Shown here: positions 21,284-31,290 of the stretch, piece by piece
How positions within the stretch are numbered: the stretch's first letter is position 1
Layout: each line of letters begins with the position of its first letter
Origin: Adiantum capillus-veneris
Taxonomy: Eukaryota; Streptophyta; Polypodiopsida; Polypodiales; Pteridaceae
Length of the DNA stretch: 64,000 nucleotides
Assembly (NCBI GenBank): GCA_014529385.2
Contig: CM043945.1
Coordinates: 142,018,241 to 142,082,240 of the forward strand
Reading direction: 5' to 3'
Notes under the pieces: model-generated
What the model was told of the DNA's origin: nothing
Seen by the model: the letters and a program-made list of their open reading frames with translations, nothing else
Database searches by the model: none
Program-made: the position numbers and the translations under genes

Positions 21284-21814
21284 CTAGCTTAGTTGCACCA
21301 CCTTGGGACCAATGAGCCTGATTAGCCACAGAAGGTCAGCACCTCGGATCACTTCAACTCTTCCTGATGCATCTGTGAAGACGTAAGGCGTGATGGAAAC
21401 ACTTTGTACAATGCTGAGCCTTTTAGAAAGCAACAATTGGATGCTATTACCATAATCAGCATGATGAATGAAAGTGACACCATTAATGTGCAGCACATCA
21501 TCAACTAAGATAGTTTCCTTAGATTGAGATAACTTCCTGAAAATTAGCAGCAAAGGTAGGGCAGGGAGGCTTTTCACCCAGTCTCCAAAGCACTTTGGAC
21601 AATATCCAAAGTGATCTTCACACGGACAGGAGGTTGGCTTGGGATTGGTGGTGTCTGGATTCGCAAAGTGCACTGGGAGCACTCGCAGACGGGCGGCAAT
21701 CTTGTAGGCAAGCCTTCGCCTCTTTGCTTCAGGAGGATTTAAGGGTGAGAGTCGTGGTTGCAAGCTGGAGGTTGAAGTTGGTTTCTCACTAGCCTTTTTT
21801 CCTGTAGTGGTCAT
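21284..21814 (-). CDS. Pre-gag ORF b of A (176 aa), basic, cysteine-bearing
   Basis: I choose the ATG at 21814 (MTTTGKKASEKP); the same frame is open to 22039 but that part overlaps ORF a. It has a Ser/Thr/Pro-rich N terminus, a nuclear-localisation-like cluster (PPEAKRRRLAYKIAARL), a compact Cys cluster (CPCEDHFGYCPKC) that could bind zinc, and a hydrophobic C-terminal half. Tight packing with ORF c suggests a joint leader cassette. Extra ORFs upstream of gag are known in Ogre-type Tat elements; whether this is related is unknown. Function not assigned. Confidence 0.6.
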   Translation of the reverse strand: MTTTGKKASEKPTSTSSLQPRLSPLNPPEAKRRRLAYKIAARLRVLPVHFANPDTTNPKPTSCPCEDHFGYCPKCFGDWVKSLPALPLLLIFRKLSQSKETILVDDVLHINGVTFIHHADYGNSIQLLLSKRLSIVQSVSITPYVFTDASGRVEVIRGADLLWLIRLIGPKVVQLS

Positions 21815-21851
21815 GTAATACCTTATTAATGAGATTAAGCCAAATGTTACC

Positions 21852-22067
21852 TTACGCTTGAGCACGCGCTGCGGCCTTGGGACACTTAGGTGTAGAGGTG
21901 ATCTTCCTCCTCTTAGTCGGCTCCTTAGGAAAGAGAGGTCTGGTGATGCTTTCTCTTCCCTTAATGTGTGTCTCGGTACCTTCGTGTATGTTGATGTAGA
22001 ATATTTCAAGCTCGTGTGCGTTGAAGGTTTCTGGAGCACTCATAGGTTGAGAGGAGATGTATATCAA
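21852..22067 (-). CDS. Pre-gag ORF a of A (up to 71 aa), basic C terminus
   Basis: Starts MIYISSQPM or at the second Met (MSAPETFNAHELEIFY). The C-terminal part is strongly basic (PTKRRKITSTPKCPKAAARA), suggesting nuclear targeting or nucleic-acid binding. It precedes ORF b by 37 bases. Nothing else in the window resembles it, so coding status is uncertain. Confidence 0.4.
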   Translation of the reverse strand: MIYISSQPMSAPETFNAHELEIFYINIHEGTETHIKGRESITRPLFPKEPTKRRKITSTPKCPKAAARAQA

Positions 22068-22296
22068 GCTCTTCTTCTTACTCTCCTTCGTTGGCGACGA
22101 TCACGAACAAGGCATGTAGAAGAACTTACTTCTTGAATTTCAATGACACTGCAACCTGGTAACAAAACCTCGATGAAAGATTTTAAGGCCTCTAAAGCCT
22201 CCTCCTCTTCTGTTCTCCAATTTGCAAACTCCTCACGCCATGTCCATGTTGTAGATTACACATCTTCATTGCTTGTGGACTGAAGGTCTGTGTAGC
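22068..22296 (-). other. A 5' leader between primer site and small ORFs
   Basis: Minus strand, after the primer-binding site. No ORF or structured motif stands out. Confidence 0.5.
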
Positions 22297-22316
22297 CCTC
22301 CTCAGTGGGGGCACCA
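22297..22316 (-). other. Primer-binding site of A
   Basis: TGGTGCCCCCACTGAGGAGG, three bases after the LTR end. It matches the site of D (35931-35950) at 18 of 20 positions. It is neither the initiator-Met type nor a tRNA end I can name. Confidence 0.7.
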
Positions 22317-22319
22317 AAA

Positions 22320-23848
22320 TGATAGCGGGAAAAAGAGCAGTGCAATCGGGTGGCCTCTGTACTCGAGCACACTCCACAAACCATGCCTCATGCAAACAAG
22401 CAAAGGACAAAACAAGGGGGCACCACCCTAAATTAAGAGGTTTAGGGACCTCACACATAGTGCACATAGGCAAGTGAGACTTCTGGCATTATGATGGCAT
22501 CAAAACATATGGTAAAACACATAGAAACGAAGCTTAGGGACCTTATGTAGCATATATATACACAAGACATCAGCTTAACAATACAACGGCATCTGATCAT
22601 ACATAACAAGGATATAGAGAAGCAAGCCAAGGATGGCATAATCCCTTGTCAAAAACAATCAACCCAGCAAGTAGGTATGATCCTACTAGCAACACATCAA
22701 TACCTTAGAGAATGATGGCGAGGATGGTGGCCATGGAGCATGAGAGAAGACTCCTTATTTAGGTTTTAGGGCTAGTAATGTAACATACTAGAGGGAGAGA
22801 GAGAGAGGGAGAGAGAGTAGAGCTCCATCCATAGCTCCTCGTTGTGAGCAATGTCGTCATAGCTTCGTTGCTTGGTGAAGTGGGTGAAGTGTTGGTTTTG
22901 AATGAGAGAAGGCCTCCTTATATAGGTTTCTGAGAGGGTTTAGGATTAGGGATAAACATGCTTAAATCCGCTGATTGGGGTTACTTTTTGCTTAGGGTGG
23001 TCAATAGATTGAGGTCACCTGATATGTCACCATCAAGATATTCTCTAGAGTGATGTGAGAGGGGAGGGTAAATGCCGATTTTTCTGATTGTGACACATGG
23101 GGATAAGGCCTTGACCAGCATTTAAGAGCAGGTAAGGTGGCTGTTGAAACTGGAGGTTCTGCACATGTTAGGGGGGGCCTGCGGGGGGGAGGTGGTAGCT
23201 GGGTCCTCCTGAATATCAAATTCTCAAAAAATCCTCCACCATGGCTTCTTTTGACATGTGTTCTTTGACAAAATCAGCATGTCTCTTTTCAACTCAAAAG
23301 TCTTTATCCCTGTTGACTCACCTTTACCATAAGATTTTCCCTTTTTCTCCTCCTATAACTGCATTGTTGATGCCCAATCACTGCTTCTAGTAATAGTGAA
23401 CTGTTATCTACCAAATACTTATGGTGCAGTAAAAAATATTTACCATGGGTAAGAAAAGTTACCGTAGGTAAAAAGTGATTTGTATTTACCATGTAGGTGA
23501 AAAATATTTACTGTAGGTAAAAAATATTTACTATGGTAAAAAATATTTACTGTCGATAAAAAAGTGAAAATGGAGTATGCTGTGCTGTGAGTCCACACGA
23601 ACATCCTCGTGTAAATTTCACTAGAAATTCACACCTAGAATGGGCTATTCTGTAAGATATAGGTTGTAGGCATGCATAAGAGCTCGTTCCCACGTATCTT
23701 CTGTCCATGGCACTTTTTACTCTTTGGTGCTTGTGAAGTAGATTTTTCTTCTCTTTCGAGATCCCTTGGACTAGAGTATCCTCATCTCCCCAACAACTGA
23801 CTGTGCCTTTATTGCATCTTCAGAAGGGGTCCTAAAAACCATGCATCA
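22320..23848 (-). repeat. A 5' LTR (1529 bp)
   Basis: Promoter LTR of A. TATA-like CTATATAAGG on the minus strand is at 22916-22925. The GGTAAA/TTTACC array lies at about 23435-23565. It is about 98% identical to 13885-15414. Confidence 0.95.
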
Positions 23849-24395
23849 AGAGCTACTTAGGGAATTTGAGAGGCGCTATGCACAACTCACTAGGACAGAA
23901 AGGGCCTCACTAGATGCAGAGAAGACAGATCTTTTCTTATAAGCTGCAGGTAAAGAGTTTCAAGAAAATTTGGAGCTTCTTCTTGAAGATAAAGATACTG
24001 AGCAAGGACTAAAGACCGACTGGAATGAGTTTGAAGGTGCTGTCTCACTGCTTGCCAAACGACAAAGAAGAAGGGACAAGATGGTAGTAAACACTACAAG
24101 TCCTTCCACCTCAACTTCTGACAAAATGGTAAAGCCTAATTTTATCGCTCCTAAGTTTGATGAGTCCATGCTAGATGAGCTTGTGAAGGGAATGTGTGAC
24201 TTGAAGGTGAAGTTTGCAAAGCTTGAAGAAAAAGGCCAACCATTAGGGCCACTTCCTAGGCAAAGACAACAGCCCAAAGAAGGGTTTGTTAATAGATGTA
24301 TTTGGTGTGACCCAGACCATGTAAGAAGGGATTGTGATGATTTTAGTGATGCTTTGTCAAAAGATGTTGTCTTTTTTAAGGATGGTAAATGGTAA
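23849..24395 (+). pseudogene. B gag, continued after element A
   Basis: Resumes at the target duplication (AGAGC) with LLREFERRYAQLTRTERA. TAA at 23940-23942 replaces CAA of B' (LFLQAAG). The zinc knuckle reads CIWCDPDHVRRDC, one residue shorter than in B' (CX2CX3HX4C). A 7-bp tandem duplication (near 24385-24395, GGTAAAT) shifts the frame just after DGK. Confidence 0.85.
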
Positions 24396-25798
24396 AATCC
24401 ACTTAAGAGAGACAGGTCTACCCTTGAGAACTAACTTTGGGAAGGGGGAAATGCAAACCTTAGTTGAAGATATGGCAACCAAGCATGCCACCTCTTCAGT
24501 TGAGGCAGCTACTTATGGAGTAAAAATTGAACATTTTTGTGATGAAGAGGTGAGTGACCATCATGGTCAAATTTGGCCAAATGTCATGCAATTAGCTAAA
24601 AAGGGAAAGCTTACAAAAGAGATTCTACATGAAGCAAGTGATTGCATACGTCTAGAAACAGGATGGAATGATCCAGTGGACTCATTGTCAGTGCATGCCT
24701 ACATTACAAAATGCCAACAAAATGAGGCAATTGTAGAAGAGAAGCGCAGACGTGAGAATGCTGATGAAGGACCATCAAAAAGAGCTTCTAGAAGTGGGGG
24801 AAGAAGCGACTCAATGCCTTCTCAAACACCCTCAACACAAGGAGCATCTCCACCTGAAGTACTCATGGAGGAGTCTACAACAGGAAAGAAGAAAGAGCCA
24901 ACGAAAGGTAAGACAAAAGGCCCAACTTATAAACTACAATCTGATATTGAGGTTGCTACAGATTTAAAGAAAGTCTTGGAGGAAAGGATCTTGAATAGCA
25001 AGATTGAGTTTAATCTGGGAGAAGTTCTTGGCATTGCAAAGTGTGAATTCCATGAGGAGATCATAGACATCATCAAGAGAAAGAGGCAAACCCTTGCTGA
25101 AGTGTCTCGTCCACAGGTTGAAGGGGAAACCTCAAAGACACAAGGGATGCAACTGCAAAATAAGGAGAATGATGGAGCTGTGGTAGGATGCTACCAATCT
25201 AGTGGGAGAGTGAAGCAAGTGTATTTCTCAAATGATGATGAAGAAGTTGAAGATATTCCTAGGAGTTACTATTCACGAAGTCATTGGGCAAGGGCTACTA
25301 CAGAAACTTTGGTCAAGGTAGGTGATCTTGAAGAGCCATTTGTTGCCTTGATTGACCATGGTTCAGAAATAAACATAATGTCAAAGAGTCTCTACAACAA
25401 GTGCAAATGGCCGATGGACACAGATCATGGCTGGATGGTAAAAGTGGCAAACAATTCATCCGGTGAACTGTATGCAGCATGTCTAGGTGTGAAGGTAACA
25501 ATAGGTGATGTAAAGATTGACCAAAAATTCTTTGTACAGGATACATCTTCATATCATCTCATCCTTGGACAACCCTACATTGTGGGAGTTTGAATGGAAA
25601 CAAAGGTAATGGACGATGGTTCAGCATATGCTAGAATACGTAGCAAAGATGGTAAATGAGCTGTCCAATTTCTCACAGTCTGTGTAAACCATGAAAGAAA
25701 TCGTGACAACCTCAGAGAACATCCTCTACCAAAGGTAAGCAAAGAGTTTCATGATCATAGAGAAATGATGGGTTTCGGCCAAGTACCATTGTAAAGCG
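24396..25798 (+). pseudogene. B gag linker and aspartic protease
   Basis: The frame 24334-25593 carries the charged linker and the protease: LIDHGSEINIMSKSLYNKCK, then GVKVTIGDV and YHLILGQPYIVGV. Two stops, TGA at 25591-25593 and 25657-25659, stand where B' has CGA. The domain ends in a TAA about 25793, also present in B', and the linker continues in the -1 frame. Confidence 0.87.
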
Positions 25799-25829
25799 GG
25801 ATTGGAGTGGTACAAAAAGAAAAAGGGTC

Positions 25830-26243
25830 TTGCCTGATCCAAAAATAGGTGAAACTTTCTCAATGAGCTCCTTGGTAACAAGGAATGGATCAGTATGTTT
25901 TACAAAACTTGAAGATTTGAAGAGATATGAGAGGCAATATGTGCATAATATACAAATAGGCATGAAAAAGAGTGGGTTGCTAAAGCCTACTGAAAATATT
26001 TTGGGTTTGTGTGAACAAGTTTCTTTTGTAGATACTATGGGTGAGCTTGATGCTATAATGAGGTCTAGTTTTCATCTTGAAAATGAAGTTGTGGAAGTTT
26101 GCTCTATGGAAATGTATCAAGTAATAGAAGCCTTTAAAGAAAGCCAAACAGTTGGCCCAGAAGTCCATGTTGAAACTAAATACAAGAGTGTAGCAAAGAA
26201 GGTGAAACCAGTAGCTTCACCCTTACCACCCAACAACAAGTAA
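25830..26243 (+). pseudogene. B protease-RT linker
   Basis: A 137-codon segment almost identical to B' 506-27. It is acidic and helix-prone, with no known catalytic motif. A TAA at 26241 separates it from RT; B' has AAA/GAA there but a TAG slightly downstream. Confidence 0.75.
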
Positions 26244-26273
26244 AAGATTGAACAGGCTTCTTTACAACCAAGT

Positions 26274-27566
26274 TTGCGGAATCCTAAAAAGATCGGGCAT
26301 ACCTTCACAAAGGAGTCCTTTCAAGAGTTGCAGATTGGTTGCGAGGAGTTTCTAACACAGGAGGAGACAAAGTGCTTCAAAGAAATGCTTTCAAATCATG
26401 GTAAGGCTTTTGCATTTGAGCCACATGAGATAGGATGTGTTGATCCTTATATTGTAGCTCCTATGGTAATTTTCACAATACCTCATGTGCCTTGGAATCT
26501 GCGGCCTATTCCGGTTCCAAAGGCTCATTTGCCAAAGTTAGTAGAGCTACTGAATGAGAAAATCAAAATGGGAATCTTGGAGCCTTCTTGTGCTCCATAC
26601 TCAAACAGGTGGTTCACAGTTCCAAAGAAGAATGGTTCTCTACGCTTCATCCAAGATATGCAACCAGTGAACAAGGTGACAATTAGAAATGTAGGAACAG
26701 GTCCAATTGTGGATGAATTTGCAGAGGCGTTTGCAGGGAGGGCAATCTACTCAATGGGGGATATCTACTCAGGGTATGATCAATTTCAGCTTGCAATCGA
26801 AAGCAGAGACTTGACAACCATGAGGACACCTTTGGGTTTGGTAAGGATGTGTACCTTGCCACAGGGAGCAACCAACTCGGTTGCACATATGATGAATGGG
26901 ATGAATAAGGTCTTACGTGATTTTATTCCTCAAATCACAATGCCTTTCATTGATGATTTGCCTATCAAAGGATGTGAAGAAAATGACAAAGATGAAGCTT
27001 TGGATCTCAAGGGATGTCGCAGGTTTGTGGTAAATCACATAAATGATTGTGATAAAATTTTGTCTAGGTTGGAAGAAGTGAATCTTACATTGTCAGGGAA
27101 AAAGTCTATGTTTGGTGTCAAAGAAGTGCTCATTGTGGGGCACATGTGCGGTCCATATGGTAGGAAACCTTGTCCATCAAAGGTAGATGCCATACAAAGA
27201 ATGAAAGAAACATGCACTAGCATCACTGAGGTTAGAAGGTTTCTGGGAGCATGTGTCTTCTATGTTATTTGGATTCCACATTATGCACGTGTAGCTGATC
27301 CTCTTTATCAGCTGCTTAGAAAGAATCAAAAGTTTAAATGGACAGAAGCACATGTAAAATCCATGAAAAAGCTAAAGGAGTTACTCCAGTCAGCAACGAC
27401 TTTGAGAAAGGTAGACTATGAGTGTCAAAGGCTAGTGATTGTGATAGTAGATACCAGTCCTACAGGGATTGGATGGGCAATAGGGCAAGATGACAAAGAA
27501 GGACACAGGTATGTGGTAAGATTTGGAGCAAAGGTACTAAGTGCTCGCCAAAGAAACTATCCATAG
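26274..27566 (+). pseudogene. B reverse transcriptase and RNase H start
   Basis: RT with RFIQDMQPVNKVTIRN, YSGYDQFQLAIESRDLTTM, LPQGATNSVAHM, the active site MPFIDDLPIKG, RRFVVNHINDCDKIL, LTLSGKKSMF, VGHMCGPYGRKP and EVRRFLGACVFYVIWIPHYA. This set of blocks is what I associate with fungal and moss Tcn1-like gypsy elements, not seed-plant chromoviruses or Tat. The RNase H start (VIVIVDTSPTGIGWAIGQ) keeps its Asp. The frame ends at TAG 27564-27566 in NYP*IKREL, most likely a former CAG. Confidence 0.9.
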
Positions 27567-28373
27567 ATAAAGAGAGAGTTATGGGGTATGGTTATAGGCT
27601 TGAAAAGTGGGAAAGAGTATCTAATTGGTGCATGTGTGGTTGTAGAAACAGATTGTCTACCACTTCTTGGGATGATTACAAGCTGCTCAACACCAGACAT
27701 TGCTATGTTGCGGTGGATTGCCTACATTAAGTCCTTAAATCCCGAGTTTAAGCACATTGCAGGTAAAGACAATACAGTGGCAGATATGCTATCAAGGGCA
27801 AGGTATGAAGATGAGTCACAAATGATTGATGAGGGAGATGATGTAGGCACAAAATTCTATTCTATCTCTCATGTCAAAGGTAACAATGTCTGCATGACTA
27901 ATTCACTTGAATTGTTCTTGAAAGATCTTTATGAAGGTGATTGGCTTTCTATTGGAAGGTACTTGAGTACTCTAACAAAACAGGATGATTGGTCTGAACA
28001 AGAATTCAAGAGGATACGCAGGAAAGCATATGGGTACTTTTTAAGGGATGGTTACTTGTGGAAGCATCCTAAACAAAAGGGTGCTACACCACAACGGGTT
28101 ATATGTAAAAAAGAGACTCAAGTAAAGCTCATGCAAGAGTTTCATGAGAGTCTATGGGCTGGACATAGGGGTGTGTGGGCAACCTTCTCCAAGTTGAAAG
28201 AAAAATACTGGTGGAAGGGTATGTATAAAGATGTATCTCAGTTTGTAGAGTCATGTGTAACTTGTCAAATGTATTCAAATGTTCGACATCGTGATGGATT
28301 GCACCCTACATATCCACTAGCCATGCACTATAAATGGGTTGTGGATCTAGTCACGATGCCTTTAGGACTCTGA
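27567..28373 (+). pseudogene. B RNase H end and integrase zinc domain
   Basis: Same frame as RT after the TAG. It contains VVVETDCLPLLGM and HIAGKDNTVADMLSRA (RNase H), the HHCC domain (FHESLWAGHRG ... CVTCQMY) and the first integrase Asp (WVVDLVTMP). It ends at TGA 28371-28373, followed in the same frame by QMRYLVF. TGA probably replaced CGA. Confidence 0.87.
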
Positions 28374-29312
28374 CAGATGAGATACTTGGTTTTTGCACGA
28401 GAGGACCTATCTAACCAGGCTGAAGGAAGAGCATTAAGAGCTAAGACCACAGAAGCTGTGTGCAAATTCCTTCTTGATGAGGTGATTTGCCGTTATTGTT
28501 GTGTGGGAAAAATCACTGCAGATCGAGGTGAACTGGATGCCAAAGAAGCAAGGGAGTTCTTTTCTAGATTAGGGATCAAGATTTCTCTTACTACAGCTTA
28601 CAACCCTGAAGGCAATGGAAAGAGTGAAAGAGGGCATCCTCCTATCATCAAAGCTTTGGCCAAGGCTTGCGAAGGAAGCGTTGGTGGGTGGCCAAAATTG
28701 TTACGATATGATTTATGGGCTGATCGTACAACACATAGCTCAGTAACTGGCTACATGCCTGCGGAGCTAATGCATGATCAAAAGCCAGTGATGCCGATTG
28801 AGGATATAATTCCCACATGGAATGTACTACCTTGGCAAGAGGGGCTTAGTAGGGAAGATCTCCTTGCACTACGTATAAGGCAGCTAGAGAGAAGACCTGG
28901 AGACATTGAAGCTGCAAAAGAACGACTCAAAAATGCAAGGTTGAAAAACAAGGACTATTTTGATAAGCGACATCGACTCAGGAGCAAATCAATTGATAAA
29001 GGTGACTGGGTTTTAGTGTATGATAGTAGCCTTGATAACCAGCACACAGTCATGCGTAAGTTCTCAAAAAGATGGTTTGGACCGTATGTTGTAAAGCATG
29101 TGCATGAAAATGCTACTTACAGCTTGTCTGAACTAGATGGTACAGAAGTAAAGATTCCCATTGCAGGAAAAAGGATTAAAATGTTTAAGAGAAGAGGAGA
29201 CAATGATCTAGAAGATATGGATGAGGAAGAAGAGAAAAACACAGGTGAAGATCAAAGTGAACATGAAGCTCTTGAATCATCCAGTGAAGAAGAAGATAAG
29301 GAAGATGTATAA
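28374..29312 (+). pseudogene. B integrase core and C-terminal domain
   Basis: Second and third catalytic acids are in ITADRGELD and GNGKSERGH. The following blocks PTWNVLPWQEGLSREDLLAL, RQLERRPGDIE, NKDYFDKRHRLR, GDWVLVYDSSLDNQ, KRWFGPYVV and YSLSELDG again match the fungal-type layout. It ends in a strongly acidic tail (DEEEEKN ... SSSEEEDKEDV) and a natural stop. No chromodomain is evident. Confidence 0.88.
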
Positions 29313-29361
29313 GAGGTCTAATCTTACAAAGAGACAATGTGGCACATACCGGAGGATGTGC

Positions 29362-29379
29362 AGGTTTAGAGGGGGTGGA
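29362..29379 (+). other. Polypurine tract of B
   Basis: AGGTTTAGAGGGGGTGGA directly before the 3' LTR start TGTCGTGC. Confidence 0.85.
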
Positions 29380-30545
29380 TGTCGTGCTGTGACACATACA
29401 TAGTGGGAACGCATGCTACAAGATCTATCTTGTATTTTTTTAGATACATAATTATATTTTTTAAGTTACATATGCATATTTAAGTACAATAATAAGCCTT
29501 CTATCTCATCCTATTATTTTTCTCAAGGGTAACATATCCTTACTTTACCATCAGAAAATACTATGGGAAAAACATCAATAGCTCCGCCTCTTTAACTTGG
29601 GGCAAAAAACATTGATTTTTTATTTCTACTATTTCATTATCATCTCACACCCTAGCTAGATCCTATATGTAGGGTAAAATCCAATATATATATATTCTAT
29701 GTATTTTTTATACTTTTCTTATATTTCTTTTTAAATAGCTACTAGGAGAGAATCAAATCCTAGTGGGACACTAGGTGGCATGATTTCAAAGATACACTTA
29801 TTTTAATACATTATTGTAAGCATGATTACAAAACTTTGTCAAGGAGCAGTGTCATGCTTTCATATGGCATGAGGTGTCCTTTGGAATTAAATGAAAGTCT
29901 AGGCTAAGGAGACCACATGAAGACTTTTGCTGCCATAAATGGACCCTATTTTGATGAATTTTTTACACAAGGTTCCAATCCAAATTGGAAAACGATTTTA
30001 AAATGAAAATCATAATAATGAGCTGAAGTTTTTGCCCATATTTTTACTTTTTTATTTGGAGCCACGGTTGAGGAGATATGATCAAAATATTGGACCCCAG
30101 TCTGCCCACATCATGCAGGGGCAACTCATTTCCAACTTTTCCAATTCCTGTTCACACTGGCTCCTCTCTTCTTGTGTAAACCCTTGGTGGTTCCCTTCAC
30201 CTATAAAAGGGGACCTCTTCTTCCTTGGAAGGAACTCAAGCATTCAAGCCATTGATGAGAGGAATTCTTGAGGGAGTGAGTAGTAATGCCTAATTGTACT
30301 TAGCCATTAACATAAGCCCAAGCCTACACTTTCCCTAGAGGGAGACTAGCCATTCTTGCAACAAGATAACCTTGGAAGATCAACTCTAATCAAAGAAGGT
30401 CTTGCACTTGGTGTATCAATCAAAGTGGAATTATCCACTCTTCTTCTCTCTCCCATCAATAATGGTGCCGAAGGGTTTCAAGTAAGATGTGTTCTACATT
30501 GATGTTTTCTTGATTTCTTGTTGTTTTTCATTTTCATCTCTAATC

Positions 30546-30603
<58 letters not shown>

Positions 30604-30867
30604 CTAATCTCATCTCCTTAACCAAACCTATCTCTCTCATTCTTAGTAATTCATCCTCTCTAGGTTCTCTTGCTACAGGTACATCTCTCCCCGCAGTATC
30701 CTTATTGTCTACGAGTAAGAATAGGGCTTGGGAGGGAAAATTCTCATCTCTTCAATTCTCTCATATCTACATTTCTCACATACTATCCTAGTTTTGTTGA
30801 GTTCTCTCACAAACTCTCACAGCCATAAGCCCTGTGCTTTCCTGGCAAGACCGCAAATTTCTTGACA
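29380..30867 (+). repeat. B 3' LTR (1488 bp), lacking the small-ORF module
   Basis: Matches the 5' LTR except that the segment equivalent to about 12763-13312, with both small ORFs, is missing (junction near 30791). The TATA box is at about 30200-30210 and the AT run at 30550-30599. It ends CTTGACA. Confidence 0.93.
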
Positions 30868-30871
30868 ACGG

Positions 30872-31290
30872 ACTGAAGGTTTTCTGTCATATCAAGCTTC
30901 ATATGGAGTAATGGTCTTCAAGGCATGAGTAGGACACCTGTTCAAAACATGTGTTGCACAAGCAACTGCCTCCATCCATAGCTTATGAGGCAAACTCTTA
31001 GCCTTGAGCATACATCTAGCCGTCTCCATTAAAGACCTGTTCTTCCTTTCTGCAACACCATTCTGTTGTGGTGTGTATGGCATAGTGCATTGGTGTTTAA
31101 TGCCTTTCTTTCCCAAAAAATCCTTAAATGCACCTGACATGTATTCACCTCCTCGATCGGTACGAAGAGTCTATACTTTGCAACCTGTTTCATTTTCAAC
31201 CATGGCGACATAATGTTGAAAAATTGCAAACACGTCTGACTTTGCTTTGAGTGGATACACCCAACAAAACCTGGAAAAGTCATCAATGAA
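30872..31290 (-). pseudogene. C integrase core
   Basis: Reads LRTDRGGEYMSGAFKDFL and QQNGVAERKNRSLMETAR, giving the second and third catalytic acids. A TAG about 31171 (KV*TLRTDRGG) separates it from the first part, and a TGA at about 30892 (YEA*YDRKPSV) replaces the Trp codon. It is cut at 30871 by B. Confidence 0.88.

Larger units (their letters stand above)
13885..23848 (-). mobile_element. A: Ty3/gypsy Tat-like retrotransposon, innermost insertion
   Basis: LTRs 13885-15414 and 22320-23848 begin TGATAGCGGG and end ATGCATCA on the plus strand. The target duplication AGAGC is at 13880-13884 and 23849-23853; removing the element restores the B gag frame. Minus-strand order is 5' LTR, primer site, three small ORFs, gag, protease, RT, degenerate RNase H, second RNase H, integrase, polypurine tract, 3' LTR. 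Roughly 25-30 LTR differences by eye (about 98% identity). Frameshifts and a 19-bp duplication inactivate pol. Confidence 0.95.
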
